Shown: positions 48,516 through 58,753, counted from the stretch's first letter. The stretch is 64,000 bases of DNA from Pseudocolwellia sp. AS88 (GCF_030551755.1 NZ_JAUPEC010000009.1:91746-155745); one strand, 5' to 3'. A program made the numbers and translations. Notes: generated by a model not told the origin, from the letters alone.

Positions 48516-49575
48516 TCTTTAATTCCTTCATCCCTGTTCTATCTAATAAGGCATAACTCAGTAACTCGGTAGCTATATTGGATAAATCAGTTTGTCTTGT
48601 ATGTGCGTTTAACTTAAATGCAGCGCCAGGCATCCCCCAAATCAAACTACTTTGTTCTGTTTGAATAGTTGTCATACCTTTATTTTCTTTCAGGTTAAGT
48701 AAGCCCTTAGCACCATCCCTCCCCATTCCAGTTAATAAAATGGCATGAGTATTTTCAGCTATAGGAATTAATGAATTAAATAAAACATCTACTGCAGGTT
48801 TATGTCGATTAACCTCTGGTGAATCCTCCAAAATGCAAAACAGACTCCCTCCTTTACTCTCAACTTTTAGGTGTAAATCTCCGGGAGCTATGTAAACATT
48901 CCCCTCTTTAATTTTTTGTCCATGTTTGGCCTCTTGCACCTGCATTTTACAACTCTTATCCATTCTTGCGGCAAAATGCGCGCTAAAGACTTTAGGTATA
49001 TGAAGAGTAATCAAAATAGGCGGACAATTTTGGGGTAACCCTGATAACACTTTTTTAATTGCTTCAGTGCCACCAGTTGAAGCCCCTATTGCCACTAAAT
49101 GATTTCTACGTACACAACCTGAAAACGGTAATTGCTCACTTGATACATTAGAGGATAGACTAGTTTTATGATTTATTTGGGCTGCGTGTTTAATTTTGCT
49201 GATTAGAGTTTCTTTAAAGCTTCCTTTTGTTGAAAGTAGCTCTTGAAAACTTGGCTTAGCAATAAAGTCTATTGCGCCTAACTCTAAAGCTTTAAGAGTA
49301 ACTTCAGCACCTTTAGTTGTTAATGTAGATAGCATTAATACGGGCATTGGCCTTAAGCGCATTAAATTTGCTAAAAAGGTGATCCCGTCCATTTTTGGCA
49401 TTTCCACATCTAAAGTAAGCACGTCAGGATTTAATTTCTTGATTAAATCTCTCGCTACAAAGGGATCTTTTGCTTCGCCTACTACTTCTATTTCTGTTTC
49501 ATCTAAGAGCACTTCTTTTATAATGCTACGTATAACTGATGAATCATCAATAATAAGTACTTTACTTTTATCCAA
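48505..49575 (-). CDS. cheB: Chemotaxis protein-glutamate methylesterase
   Basis: 356 residues. Receiver ([17 protein letters not shown] start, [14 protein letters not shown]) joined to the methylesterase domain: catalytic Ser in [16 protein letters not shown], and His/Asp in [12 protein letters not shown]. It removes methyl groups from, and deamidates, chemoreceptors when phosphorylated by CheA. It lies downstream of cheD with 20 bp between. Confidence 0.95.
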   Translation of the reverse strand: MDKSKVLIIDDSSVIRSIIKEVLLDETEIEVVGEAKDPFVARDLIKKLNPDVLTLDVEMPKMDGITFLANLMRLRPMPVLMLSTLTTKGAEVTLKALELGAIDFIAKPSFQELLSTKGSFKETLISKIKHAAQINHKTSLSSNVSSEQLPFSGCVRRNHLVAIGASTGGTEAIKKVLSGLPQNCPPILITLHIPKVFSAHFAARMDKSCKMQVQEAKHGQKIKEGNVYIAPGDLHLKVESKGGSLFCILEDSPEVNRHKPAVDVLFNSLIPIAENTHAILLTGMGRDGAKGLLNLKENKGMTTIQTEQSSLIWGMPGAAFKLNAHTRQTDLSNIATELLSYALLDRTGMKELKNEN

Positions 49576-49595
49576 TTCAAAATCCTTATTATGAA

Positions 49596-50264
49596 TTAAA
49601 ATAATTCTACATCACCAGAAACATCATCTTTATTGAGGCTACTGCTGTATGCTGTTTCGCGATTTACAATGGTATCGTTGTGCATATTTTCGATTGCTTT
49701 AACAAATGCACGGCCTGTTTCAGGGAAAAACATGACTTTACGTGGGTGAAATTCGCCTAAGTTAGAACTTTCGATAAGTATATTTTCTGTTGCTAAGTAC
49801 GAAAGTACAAAGTCAATGTTTCGCTCTCCAACGTCAGACATTCCTTTTAAAACCTTTCCACCACCAAACACCTTTGCGCGTAAATTGAAGCGCCGGCCAC
49901 CATTTTTTAAAATAAGATTAATTAAATGTTCCATGGCAAAATTACCGTAACGCGTTGCGTCCGATGTTAAACCTCTTTGCCCCCAATCAACTTCATGTGC
50001 CTGCTGTGTAGTTAATGGCAACATAAAATGATTCATACCACCAATACCCGTTCTGTTATCCCAAATACATGCCGAAACACATGAGCCTAAAGTTGTTGCA
50101 ATCCCAACATTTTCTCGAGTAATGTAAAATTCTCCAGGTAATATTTTAGCAACAACCATTTCTCTATCTTTGTCCCAGTAATGATTAATATGCTTAAACT
50201 CGGGTAAGCATCTTTTTATACATTCATCTACTTGAGCATTAGTTTTTTTATAAATATTCATCAC
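49596..50264 (-). CDS. cheD: Chemoreceptor glutamine deamidase
   Basis: 222 residues. The catalytic Cys and His are seen in TTLGSCVSACIWD and GGMNHFMLP; FGGGKVLKG completes the family pattern. It deamidates receptor glutamines. The N-terminal ~45 residues extend past the usual CheD start. CheD between cheR and cheB is as in the Pseudomonas Che2 cluster. Confidence 0.94.
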   Translation of the reverse strand: MMNIYKKTNAQVDECIKRCLPEFKHINHYWDKDREMVVAKILPGEFYITRENVGIATTLGSCVSACIWDNRTGIGGMNHFMLPLTTQQAHEVDWGQRGLTSDATRYGNFAMEHLINLILKNGGRRFNLRAKVFGGGKVLKGMSDVGERNIDFVLSYLATENILIESSNLGEFHPRKVMFFPETGRAFVKAIENMHNDTIVNRETAYSSSLNKDDVSGDVELF

Positions 50265-50283
50265 ATATACTCTGCTGAACTTT

Positions 50284-51123
50284 TTAATTTAACTTTCTGA
50301 AAATTGTACGACCAACATTTTCAAAATGCTGTTGAAAGACTCCAAGATTTTCACTATGACCTAGTATTAACAATCCATTAGGCGCCAACAAATTATGAAA
50401 TCTCTCAAAAAGCTCGAGTTGCGTCTTCTTATCAAAATAAATGAGAACATTACGACAGAAAATCACATCAAATGGACCTTTCATTGGCCATTCATTCATT
50501 AAGTTGAGTTCTTTAAAAGTGATTAAACTTTGAATATCTGGCGTTGTTTTAACTTTATTACTGTTAATTCCCATACCTCTCGAAAAGTATTTTTTCACAA
50601 GGTGCTCTGGAATATCTTCAACACCTTTGTATTCATAAATACCTTCCTTACCGGTGTTTAGAACATTACTGTCTATATCTGTTGCTAATATTTTAACGTC
50701 CCAGCTGTTGAGCAATGACTTTAAAGATTCTTTTACAGTCATTGCAATACTGTATGGTTCTTCGCCTGTAGAGCTAGCACTGCACCAAATGCGCATTCGT
50801 TTTGAACCTTTTTTGATTAAATTAGGCAACTCATGCTGAGCTAAATAATCAAAATGGTGTTCCTCTCGAAAAAAACTGGTTAAATTAGTCGTAACAGCAT
50901 TAATAAAATAACGTTCTTCTCCATCTGGATCAGATCTCAATAACTGACAATAGTCAGAAAATGACTCAAGATGACGGTCTCGTATTATTCGCGTAAAACG
51001 GCGGTACACCATTTCCCTTTTTGTATCGCTTAGGACAATTCGAGATTTCTTATAAACATAATTACAAACAAAATCAAAATCATCATCACTGAGCTTTTGC
51101 TTAGTCTCTCTTGAATCAGTCAT
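50284..51123 (-). CDS. cheR: Chemotaxis protein methyltransferase
   Basis: 279 residues. N-terminal helical receptor-binding domain and C-terminal SAM domain (RIWCSASSTGEEPYSIAM; DVIFCRNVLIYFDKKTQLELF). It methylates receptor glutamates. It begins 10 bp after the MCP gene whose C-terminus ends in WEEF, the type of tail CheR binds. Confidence 0.96.
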   Translation of the reverse strand: MTDSRETKQKLSDDDFDFVCNYVYKKSRIVLSDTKREMVYRRFTRIIRDRHLESFSDYCQLLRSDPDGEERYFINAVTTNLTSFFREEHHFDYLAQHELPNLIKKGSKRMRIWCSASSTGEEPYSIAMTVKESLKSLLNSWDVKILATDIDSNVLNTGKEGIYEYKGVEDIPEHLVKKYFSRGMGINSNKVKTTPDIQSLITFKELNLMNEWPMKGPFDVIFCRNVLIYFDKKTQLELFERFHNLLAPNGLLILGHSENLGVFQQHFENVGRTIFRKLN

Positions 51124-51132
51124 CGTGATGGC

Positions 51133-53421
51133 CTAAAACTCTTCCCACTCTTGATCTGAAGGTGTTGTCACACGTGATGAGTTTACTCGAGAAGCCGATG
51201 GAGCCTGAGATCTTGCTTTATTTTGTGGTGAACCTCCTCTTACTGACTGAAGATTTACGACTTGATTAGGATTTGAATTATATGACTGTCCTTCTCCTGT
51301 ATTGAAGAAAGCAACTTGATCTAATAAAGATTGTGATTGTTCTTCCATTGATTTACTTGAAGCTGCAGCTTCTTCAACAAGAGCCGCATTTTGCTGAGTC
51401 ATTTCGTCCATTTGGCTAACAGCTGCGCTTACTTCACCTATTCCTGCTGATTGCTCTTTACCTGCACTATCAATATCGCTGATCATCTTACTAACTTCTT
51501 CAATCGAGCTAACAAGTTCGGAGAATGTTTGACCTGTTTCATCAACAAGTTTAGTACCTTGCCCTACAGCTTCCACACTATCATTAATCAATCCTTTTAT
51601 TTCTTTTGCAGCTCCTGCTGAACGTTGAGCTAAATTACGCACCTCTGCTGCAACAACCGCAAAACCACGACCTTGTTCTCCTGCTCGAGCAGCTTCAACA
51701 GCCGCATTTAATGCAAGTAAATTGGTTTGAAAAGCTATTTCGTCAATAACACTGATAATATCGGCAATTTTCTTACTCGATTTGTTTATATCACTCATGG
51801 CGGTTATTGCATTTTTAACTACTTCACCGCCATTAGTTGCCTTAAGCATAACGGAAGTAGATAATTTACTCGCTTCCGTCGCATTTTCAGCATTCTGTTG
51901 AACCGTACTGGTTAATTCTTCCATGGCAGATGCTGTTTCTTCAAGACTAGAAGCTTGTGACTCTGTTCTATGACTTAATTCATTGTTTCCTGCCGCAATT
52001 TCTCTTGCTGAATCAAATACATTAGTAGAAGCTTTTCTAATTTCATCCACCATTGAATTAAGTACATCAATCACTTCATTAATAGAACCACCGATAATAT
52101 TAAATTCACCCACAAGTTCTGTATCTATCCCTTGCGATAAATCACCTTTAGAAATAGTTATTAGTGTTTCTTTAATTTGAGCGATTGCATTTTTTCTACC
52201 GGTTATATCAGTGGCATATTTCACAACTTTAAAAGGTTTACCATTTAAATCTAAAATAGGATTGTATGAAGCTTGTATCCATACTTCCTTACCTGCTTTA
52301 CCTATTCGTTTGTATTCATTACTGTCGTACTGACCTCGGTTCAGGCTTTCCCAAAAAGCAGAATACTCATGGCTGGCTTTGTATTCATGCTCTATAAACA
52401 TACTATGATGTTGGCCTTGTACTTCTTGAAGTGTATAACCAACAGCATTTAAGAAATTATCATTAGCGGTAATGATTGTTCCATCCATGTTAAATTCGAT
52501 AACAGCTTGTGATTTACTGATTGCGCTTATTTGGCCTGCAAAATCAGCATTTGTTAACTTTTGTTCTGTGACATCTGTTGCGTACTTGATAACTTTAACG
52601 GGTTTACCATCTTCATCTAAAATAGGATTGTAAGAAGCCTGTATCCATATTTCTTGCCCACCTTTACCAAGACGCTTGTATTCAGCAGTCTCATACTGAC
52701 CTCTGTTTAAACCTTCCCAAAAAGCCTTATACTCAGAGCTCGTTTTATAATTAGGTTCAACGAAAAGACTATGATGTTGCCCTTGAATTTCTTCAAGTGA
52801 ATAGCCCATTGCGTTCAAAAAATTATCATTAGCGGTGATGATGGTACCGTCCATGTTAAATTCAATGACCGCCTGTGATTTACCTATTGCATCAATCTTC
52901 GCTAACAACTCTTTATATTCAGCTTCGTTAACTTGAATTTCTGTTGAATTTTTATCTTGGTTCATTTTGTCTGTATCCCCTTTGCTTTGAACTGTATCGT
53001 TTACAATAGATTCGTCGATAAACGGATTTATAAGAACATGAGTTAATGATTTCTTAATCACTGAAATCCACGCTTTACGAAGCGTGATTGTGAATTTTTT
53101 ATCAGAAGAAACTTCTATAGACTGAATAAAAGCATCTTGTACTATTTCGTAATACCTTGGTTCTAATTGCGATTTACTATGTTGAAAATGTAGATTATCA
53201 ATCTTAACTTTGAGCACTTCTGGTTCAGATAAAAGATCAATAACCTCATTAAGGCTCAACACCAAGGCTGAATAAGTTGTATTATTAGCTAGTTCAATAG
53301 CAGAAAAAAATGAGAGGTTTGTTTCTGCTAATTTTTGATAGAAGACTTTAATGGCTTCGCATGCACGAGGTTCTAATTTAGCCCAACTTTCTTGCACCAA
53401 AATTGATTGCTTTACAGTCAT
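51133..53421 (-). CDS. Soluble chemoreceptor: globin-like domain, two PAS domains, MCP signalling, C-terminal EWEEF
   Basis: 762 residues with no membrane helix. Residues ~1-135 resemble a bacterial globin: [23 protein letters not shown], then [19 protein letters not shown], in which His81 aligns with the proximal heme ligand of single-domain globins, then [12 protein letters not shown]. Two PAS domains (~165-285 and ~287-407) are nearly copies ([24 protein letters not shown] in both). A HAMP-like linker precedes the receptor helices ([36 protein letters not shown]). The end SDQEWEEF is a pentapeptide of the kind that tethers CheR/CheB, like GWEEF of Pseudomonas Aer2. An intracellular gas or redox receptor is likely. 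PAS-PAS-MCP also recalls BdlA. Confidence 0.88.
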   Translation of the reverse strand: MTVKQSILVQESWAKLEPRACEAIKVFYQKLAETNLSFFSAIELANNTTYSALVLSLNEVIDLLSEPEVLKVKIDNLHFQHSKSQLEPRYYEIVQDAFIQSIEVSSDKKFTITLRKAWISVIKKSLTHVLINPFIDESIVNDTVQSKGDTDKMNQDKNSTEIQVNEAEYKELLAKIDAIGKSQAVIEFNMDGTIITANDNFLNAMGYSLEEIQGQHHSLFVEPNYKTSSEYKAFWEGLNRGQYETAEYKRLGKGGQEIWIQASYNPILDEDGKPVKVIKYATDVTEQKLTNADFAGQISAISKSQAVIEFNMDGTIITANDNFLNAVGYTLQEVQGQHHSMFIEHEYKASHEYSAFWESLNRGQYDSNEYKRIGKAGKEVWIQASYNPILDLNGKPFKVVKYATDITGRKNAIAQIKETLITISKGDLSQGIDTELVGEFNIIGGSINEVIDVLNSMVDEIRKASTNVFDSAREIAAGNNELSHRTESQASSLEETASAMEELTSTVQQNAENATEASKLSTSVMLKATNGGEVVKNAITAMSDINKSSKKIADIISVIDEIAFQTNLLALNAAVEAARAGEQGRGFAVVAAEVRNLAQRSAGAAKEIKGLINDSVEAVGQGTKLVDETGQTFSELVSSIEEVSKMISDIDSAGKEQSAGIGEVSAAVSQMDEMTQQNAALVEEAAASSKSMEEQSQSLLDQVAFFNTGEGQSYNSNPNQVVNLQSVRGGSPQNKARSQAPSASRVNSSRVTTPSDQEWEEF

Positions 53422-53460
53422 AGAATCATTCTCTTAATTTCACACTTAAACACTTAATAC

Positions 53461-53943
53461 CTAAACAACTGAGGAAGGTTGTGCCTGCTTAAAGTTATAA
53501 AGTTCATCTTGATTTAATAATGTTTGCGTCTCTAACAAAATAATCAGTTTGTTATCAACATCAACTAAACCTTTTACGAAACAGTTATCAATTTCGTTAC
53601 CAAAATCAGGTGCTTTGCGAACAGATTTTTTATTGAATTTATAAACTTCTGATACCGCATCAACAACAATGCCAACCACCATAGGTTTTTGTATATCTTG
53701 AGTGCGTAAAATTATCGTAACCGTTTGTTTGTTGTATTCTAAAGGAGCCAAACCAAAACGCTGTCTAAGATCAACTATTGGAATAATGATGCCACGTAAA
53801 TTAATAACCCCTTTGATATAACTAGGTTTATTAGGTAATGGAGTTACTGAGCTACATACTCGTATTTCCTGTACACATAAAATATCTACGCCAAACTCTT
53901 GGTCATTTAATACAAAAGTAAGATATTCTTGTTCCTGTTCCAT
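53461..53943 (-). CDS. cheW: CheW-type coupling protein
   Basis: 160 residues. One CheW SH3-like fold: YLTFVLNDQEFGVDILCVQEIR, KGVINLRGIIIPIVDLRQRFGL. It couples receptors to CheA. It lies between the second cheW and the soluble receptor gene. Having two adjacent, clearly diverged cheW genes suggests different receptor preferences. Confidence 0.93.
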   Translation of the reverse strand: MEQEQEYLTFVLNDQEFGVDILCVQEIRVCSSVTPLPNKPSYIKGVINLRGIIIPIVDLRQRFGLAPLEYNKQTVTIILRTQDIQKPMVVGIVVDAVSEVYKFNKKSVRKAPDFGNEIDNCFVKGLVDVDNKLIILLETQTLLNQDELYNFKQAQPSSVV

Positions 53944-53958
53944 AGTATCTCTCTTATA

Positions 53959-54477
53959 TTATTCGTGAGGTTTTATTGATTGAAGGGCTTGCACGTTTAA
54001 CAAGGTAACAACGTTGTCTCCAACATTAACTAAGCCATCAATATAATAATGAGGTACAGAGCCTCCAAAAGCTGGAGATTTTTTAATTTCATCATCTTCT
54101 GTATTTAATACATCAGACACAGCATCTACAACAAAGCCTATGGTGCGGGTGGAATCTTCAAGCTCTACTTTTAGTACAACAACTACGGTTGTTTCTAAGT
54201 AATTAACTTCACCAATACTAAATTTAATACGTAAATCAACAATGGGAACTATGATGCCTCGCATGTTGATAACGCCTTTAACATCTATGGGTGAATTGGG
54301 AATGATTGTTGGTGTTTCCCAGCTTCTTATCTCTTCTACACTCAAAATATTAACGGCGTACTGTTCACTACCTAATTGAAAAGTTAAATATTGTTCACCA
54401 CTACTTATAAAATCTATGCCTTCTAATGAGTACTCGCCTTCTACAGGAATTTCATCAACTAAAGATTGAATATCCAT
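53959..54477 (-). CDS. cheW: CheW-type coupling protein, N-terminally extended
   Basis: 172 residues. CheW fold from about residue 28 (YLTFQLGSEQYAVNILSVEEIR; KGVINMRGIIVPIVDLRIKFSI) after a short acidic extension. Its start codon overlaps the cheA stop by one base (TAATG), so translation is coupled to the kinase. Confidence 0.93.
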   Translation of the reverse strand: MDIQSLVDEIPVEGEYSLEGIDFISSGEQYLTFQLGSEQYAVNILSVEEIRSWETPTIIPNSPIDVKGVINMRGIIVPIVDLRIKFSIGEVNYLETTVVVVLKVELEDSTRTIGFVVDAVSDVLNTEDDEIKKSPAFGGSVPHYYIDGLVNVGDNVVTLLNVQALQSIKPHE

Positions 54478-56630
54478 TAGTGTGTTACCTCTTCAGAATA
54501 CGTAAGCTTATCGGTTTTATGATTAAAGCTTTTTAGTGCATTATTTTGAGCCATTTGGATAATACCGGGAATATCCAAAATCATGGCAACTGAGCCATCA
54601 CCTAGTATTGTGGCTCCTGAGATCCCTTCCACTTGCTGATAGTTTTCGTTTAAGCTTTTGATCACAACTTGTTGCTGGGCTAATAAGTCATCAACCATTA
54701 AACCAATTTTTTGATCTTCGGCTTCAACCACAACTAATAATGAACCTTCAACCTCTTTAGTTTCTGCTTCCAGATTAAATAACTGATAAATAGGTAAAAC
54801 AGGTACGTTATCTTCACGTAATCGATAAACAACCATGTCACCTGAAACACGATTGATTAATTCACTTTGTGCTTGTAACGATTCAACAATAGTAATAAGT
54901 GGAATTATGTATATTTCACTACCGACTCTGACGAGTTGTCCGTCCAAAATAGCGAGCGTTAAAGGGAGATGAACTTTAAAGGTACTTCCTTTACCTTCCG
55001 TAGATTCTATTTGTATACGTCCGCCGAGGGATTGAATGTTCTTCTTAACAACATCCATACCAACGCCTCGCCCAGAAATATCACTAAGCTCTTTAGCCGT
55101 TGAAAAGCCAGGTTCTAATATCAGATCAAATACTTGTGAATCGGTTAATGAGGTATTTCCATCAACAATGCCTTTTTCTATAGCTTTGTTGAATACAGCT
55201 TCTCGATTAATCCCACCACCATCATCACTAATTTCAATAACAATACTTCCACCTTGATGATATGCATTAAGAATGATCGTGCCTTGCTCTGGTTTACCGT
55301 TGGCTAAACGAACATCTGTAGATTCTATGCCGTGATCAACTGCATTTCTCACTAAGTGAACCAAAGGATCACCAATTTGTTCCATAACAGTTTTATCAAG
55401 CTCGGTTTGTTCACCTTTTAAGATGAGCTCAATCTGTTTTCCCGTTTTTTTCGATAAATCATGGATCAAACGAGGAAAACGATTAAAAGCAAAACTAATA
55501 GGCAACATACGTATGCGCATTACGCTTTCTTGTAATTCTTTCGTGTTTTGTAATAGTTGCTCTAAGCCTCGGTTAAGCCTTTCAACTTTTGATAAGTCAA
55601 AATCATTACCAAGTTCTGACAACATAGATTGTGTAATAACCAGTTCACCCATTAGGTTAATTAAGCTATCAACCTTGTCTACACCAACTCTTATAGAACC
55701 TACATCAGCTTTAGGCTTAGTAGTTTTAACTGTAGCGGCTGCTGGTTTAACTTTTAGCTCTGGTTCAGTTGTTTTAGCTATTGGAGGAGCTGATTCGTCT
55801 GCTTGAACATTGTTTTGTTTGTTATTGGTGCTTTCAGCAGTTGACGGTTCATTAATTAGTAGAGGGTTATCTGTTTTTACTTGAGGAGTATTATTGTTGT
55901 CTTGCGAAGATGGAATTTGCTTTTTAGTTATCGTTAACTGACATTCATCTTCTACCCATTCAAAAACTTCTTTTATTTCCTCAATATCAATATCAGCAAC
56001 TAAAGTTATACTCCAACTTAAATATAACTCTTCAGGATCCATATCATTTAAAGCGGGCAATTCTGATGAATTAGCTTCAATGCTAACTTCTCCTAAATCA
56101 GCTAACGCATTAAACAAAAATTGAGGGTCGTTACCTGTTTTAACTAAATGATGCTCAGGAATAAACTCTATTAACCATGTAGTTTGATCTGATGCAGTCT
56201 CATTATTTACCTGAATATTTGATGTTTCAGCAATGCTAGAAATATCACTACCTTTTAGTGTTGCTTCTAATTGAGCCGTAACTTCAATTATTTTTTCGTC
56301 TTCGCATGTTGTGTCTTCTTTAATCGACATCACAAGCAGTCTCATACAGTCGACAGAGTCTAGTAGTATTTCAATATCGCCTTGAGCTATGTCTCTTCGC
56401 CCATCTCGCATTTCATCAAGCAATGTTTCAACTAAGTGAGTAAACTCAGTTACAGCATCAAAACCAAATGTACCGGCCCCACCTTTAATTGAATGTGCGG
56501 CTCTAAAAATTGAATTAATAGTTTCAGTGTCACCTTGCTCTAAGCTGAGTAAACTTGATTCCATTAATTCAAGACCTTCAAAGCTTTCTTCTAAAAAACT
56601 GGGAATGAATTGAGACAGATCTATGCTCAT
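54477..56630 (-). CDS. cheA: Chemotaxis histidine kinase
   Basis: 717 residues. The HPt domain has His46 in FRAAHSIKGGAGTFGF. A ~170-310 region resembles a receiver-binding segment followed by a Pro/Ala-rich linker. Then come a dimerisation domain (VDKVDSLINLMGELVITQSML), the ATPase (LVHLVRNAVDHGIES, GRGVGMDVVKKNIQSLGGRI) and a CheW-like regulatory domain (LAILDGQLVRVG). It autophosphorylates and passes phosphate to CheY/CheB. Together with the downstream genes it forms a complete receptor-kinase module. Confidence 0.96.
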   Translation of the reverse strand: MSIDLSQFIPSFLEESFEGLELMESSLLSLEQGDTETINSIFRAAHSIKGGAGTFGFDAVTEFTHLVETLLDEMRDGRRDIAQGDIEILLDSVDCMRLLVMSIKEDTTCEDEKIIEVTAQLEATLKGSDISSIAETSNIQVNNETASDQTTWLIEFIPEHHLVKTGNDPQFLFNALADLGEVSIEANSSELPALNDMDPEELYLSWSITLVADIDIEEIKEVFEWVEDECQLTITKKQIPSSQDNNNTPQVKTDNPLLINEPSTAESTNNKQNNVQADESAPPIAKTTEPELKVKPAAATVKTTKPKADVGSIRVGVDKVDSLINLMGELVITQSMLSELGNDFDLSKVERLNRGLEQLLQNTKELQESVMRIRMLPISFAFNRFPRLIHDLSKKTGKQIELILKGEQTELDKTVMEQIGDPLVHLVRNAVDHGIESTDVRLANGKPEQGTIILNAYHQGGSIVIEISDDGGGINREAVFNKAIEKGIVDGNTSLTDSQVFDLILEPGFSTAKELSDISGRGVGMDVVKKNIQSLGGRIQIESTEGKGSTFKVHLPLTLAILDGQLVRVGSEIYIIPLITIVESLQAQSELINRVSGDMVVYRLREDNVPVLPIYQLFNLEAETKEVEGSLLVVVEAEDQKIGLMVDDLLAQQQVVIKSLNENYQQVEGISGATILGDGSVAMILDIPGIIQMAQNNALKSFNHKTDKLTYSEEVTH

Positions 56631-56640
56631 TGTAAGTTAC

Positions 56641-57000
56641 CTACACAACACGTTTAATGGTTGCTATTAATTTTTCAGGATTAAAAGGTTTAACTAACCA
56701 ACCTGTTGCGCCAGCCGCTTTGCCACGTTGTTTCATATCACCTGAACTTTCTGTGGTTAGCATTAAAATAGGTGTAAATTTGAAACTAGGTAGTTTTCGT
56801 AATTCTGAACAAAGTGTTATTCCGTCCATGTTTGGCATATTTACATCAGAAATAACTAAATCAAACGATCCCATTTTGGCTTTGTTTAAGCCTTGTTGTC
56901 CGTCATTTGCTTCAACTGTGTCATAACCTGCACTTTTTAATGTAAAACACACCATATCTCGAATTGAATTAGAGTCATCAACTACCAATATTTTGGTCAT
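56641..57000 (-). CDS. cheY: CheY-like single-domain response regulator
   Basis: 119 residues, only a receiver: KILVVDDSNSIRDM, Asp52 in LVISDVNMPNMDG, Thr and WLVKPFNPEKL. It is the expected acceptor from the CheA encoded 10 bp downstream. Whether it acts at the flagellar switch or on another output, as in Che2-like systems, cannot be read from sequence. AGGAAA precedes its ATG. Confidence 0.93.
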   Translation of the reverse strand: MTKILVVDDSNSIRDMVCFTLKSAGYDTVEANDGQQGLNKAKMGSFDLVISDVNMPNMDGITLCSELRKLPSFKFTPILMLTTESSGDMKQRGKAAGATGWLVKPFNPEKLIATIKRVV

Positions 57001-57039
57001 ATTTCTTTCCTTATCTATGTGAACAACAAACTACAAATG

Positions 57040-57315
57040 TTAAACATTTATGTATTGATTTAAGAGTGCTTCGTTAAGCCCTAATTGCTTAACACTGTTT
57101 TGAATAACTGAAGAGTTAGAAGACCAGGTCAATTCTTTATTCTGCGCTGAGATATAAATAATAGTGGCGAGTAAAAGTTGAATACCTAGAGTGTCTATTT
57201 TCTCAATTTCATCTGAATTGATTGATACCGTAGCGTTGTCATCGATATAAGAAAGTAAAGAAGCTTTACACTCTTCTATCTGAGTTATGGTTAATTGTTT
57301 TGGCAACGTAAACAT
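57040..57315 (-). CDS. STAS-domain protein of the chemosensory operon
   Basis: 91 residues, first gene of the operon. A SpoIIAA-like STAS fold with EIEKIDTLGIQLLLATIIY at the usual phosphosite; here Thr stands where Ser is common. Small STAS proteins at the head of che operons are frequent in this bacterial group, role unclear. It might compete for the CrsR-like kinase encoded 10 kb downstream. Confidence 0.85.
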   Translation of the reverse strand: MFTLPKQLTITQIEECKASLLSYIDDNATVSINSDEIEKIDTLGIQLLLATIIYISAQNKELTWSSNSSVIQNSVKQLGLNEALLNQYINV

Positions 57316-57545
57316 AAAGACTCTTCGATTAAAGTTAATGTTATTGACTAATTAAAATTTAGGACAAATTCTCTATACTGCAAGTTTTTAATAAAAAAAT
57401 TATATTTATTAATAATTTAACTATTTTTTAACAAAAACGTCATGATTGTTACAAACAGAAGGTGGTCAGAATTAAACAATTTGCAACTACAAATTATCAA
57501 TTGTTCGTCTATGATTAATGAGGTGAGTAATAAAGGAATTGAAAC

Positions 57546-58355
57546 ATGTCGGAAGAAGCACGTAAGGTACCAAGTCAAATATTTAGATGGTTTGAGCGTA
57601 TGAAAGAAAGCTATGATCAATCTATTCAAAATACGTTAACAAAGTTTGAGTCTTATAGTTCACAACAACAAGATCGAATAGATACTTCGCACAAAGCAGA
57701 AATTGAACATTTAAAAAACATGAATGAGAAGCAATCTGCTCTATACAATAAACAAATAGAACAACTCCATAAAGACGTTAACTACTACCGTCAACAGTTG
57801 GAAAAACAACAACAAACAATAGATGATCTTAATACACGTTACGATACGGTATTAAGATGTATGCTACCAAACAAACAACCGAATAATATTAAAGATATTT
57901 TTTCAGAACATGACTTTCTCAGCCCTATCGATGAAGAAATTACAGATGATATTGATTATAAAAGTACAAACACCTCTGAAATAACCTATGAAAATACTAA
58001 AACACAATTTGAACCAACTAGCATTGTGTCTGATGAAAAGACTATTAATAATGAATTAACCCCTGATTTACTCTTTGATCAAGCGATACAAAAAAGAAAT
58101 GAAAGTGAATATAGCCAAGCTTTTATGCTTTTCGAAAAAGCAGCAAAACTTGGACATGCAAAATCTATGGGTGCTATGGGGAGATCATACTTTCTAGGTG
58201 AAGGAATTGATGAGGATCAATGTACAGGCTTAGCATGGTTAATAAACGCAGCTAATCTTGAACTTTCACAAGCGATTAAAAGAGTAGAACACTTTGCTAC
58301 AACAGCACCTGAACTATATGAAAAGGCAAAGTTAAAGTCGGAACAATTACTTTAA
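57546..58355 (+). CDS. Coiled-coil protein with C-terminal Sel1-like repeats
   Basis: 269 residues. Residues ~20-110 are a long Gln/Lys-rich coiled coil (IEHLKNMNEKQSALYNKQIEQ). After an acidic linker, residues ~180-255 hold Sel1-type repeats (AFMLFEKAAKLGHAKSMGAMGRSYFLGEGI, then CTGLAWLINAANLE). There is no signal peptide, so it is cytoplasmic, probably a protein-protein scaffold. AAAGGAATTG gives a good ribosome site. It is divergent from the chemosensory operon across 230 bp. No specific function is recognised. Confidence 0.8.
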   Translation: MSEEARKVPSQIFRWFERMKESYDQSIQNTLTKFESYSSQQQDRIDTSHKAEIEHLKNMNEKQSALYNKQIEQLHKDVNYYRQQLEKQQQTIDDLNTRYDTVLRCMLPNKQPNNIKDIFSEHDFLSPIDEEITDDIDYKSTNTSEITYENTKTQFEPTSIVSDEKTINNELTPDLLFDQAIQKRNESEYSQAFMLFEKAAKLGHAKSMGAMGRSYFLGEGIDEDQCTGLAWLINAANLELSQAIKRVEHFATTAPELYEKAKLKSEQLL

Positions 58356-58753
58356 GCAGATATCATACTATCAAACCTGAACACTCGATAACTGCTTTCT
58401 AAATCATTGGTTTATAATACCTTAGCCATAAAGTAATGGGGATTTAACTTATCTAAATGATTTCATACTTTCCCAATGTTGCTATTTACTCTGTATAGCA
58501 AGACGTATTATTCCTGATAGAAGCTAAATACCTACATCAATGCAAACAACGATGGTAAGCGGTTAAATAACAATATTTGGCATAACCCACTGATCCCGAG
58601 TTTAGGTTATCTAAATAATGTAGCTTTAGCTAACCACTGATGAGTTTTATACATAACTGACTACATTTTAATATATAAAGAACGCAGATTAACGTTGGCG
58701 TATTAATGGCTATTCGTTAGAATTAGTTATTATTTAATTTTTAATGGCTGTAT
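58356..58753. other. Intergenic region upstream of yciB
   Basis: 398 bp, AT-rich. Apart from the promoter at 58695-58723 I find no ORF or structured element I can support. Confidence 0.5.
58695..58723 (+). promoter_or_regulatory. Sigma-70 promoter of the yciB-yciI operon
   Basis: TTGGCG and TAGAAT boxes are separated by exactly 17 bp; the -10 ends 30 bp before the yciB ATG. Confidence 0.7.

Noticed and set aside
57316..57545. A flagellar sigma-28 promoter for the chemosensory operon
   Set aside because: I could not find TAAAGTTT and GCCGATAA boxes at proper spacing on the minus strand.
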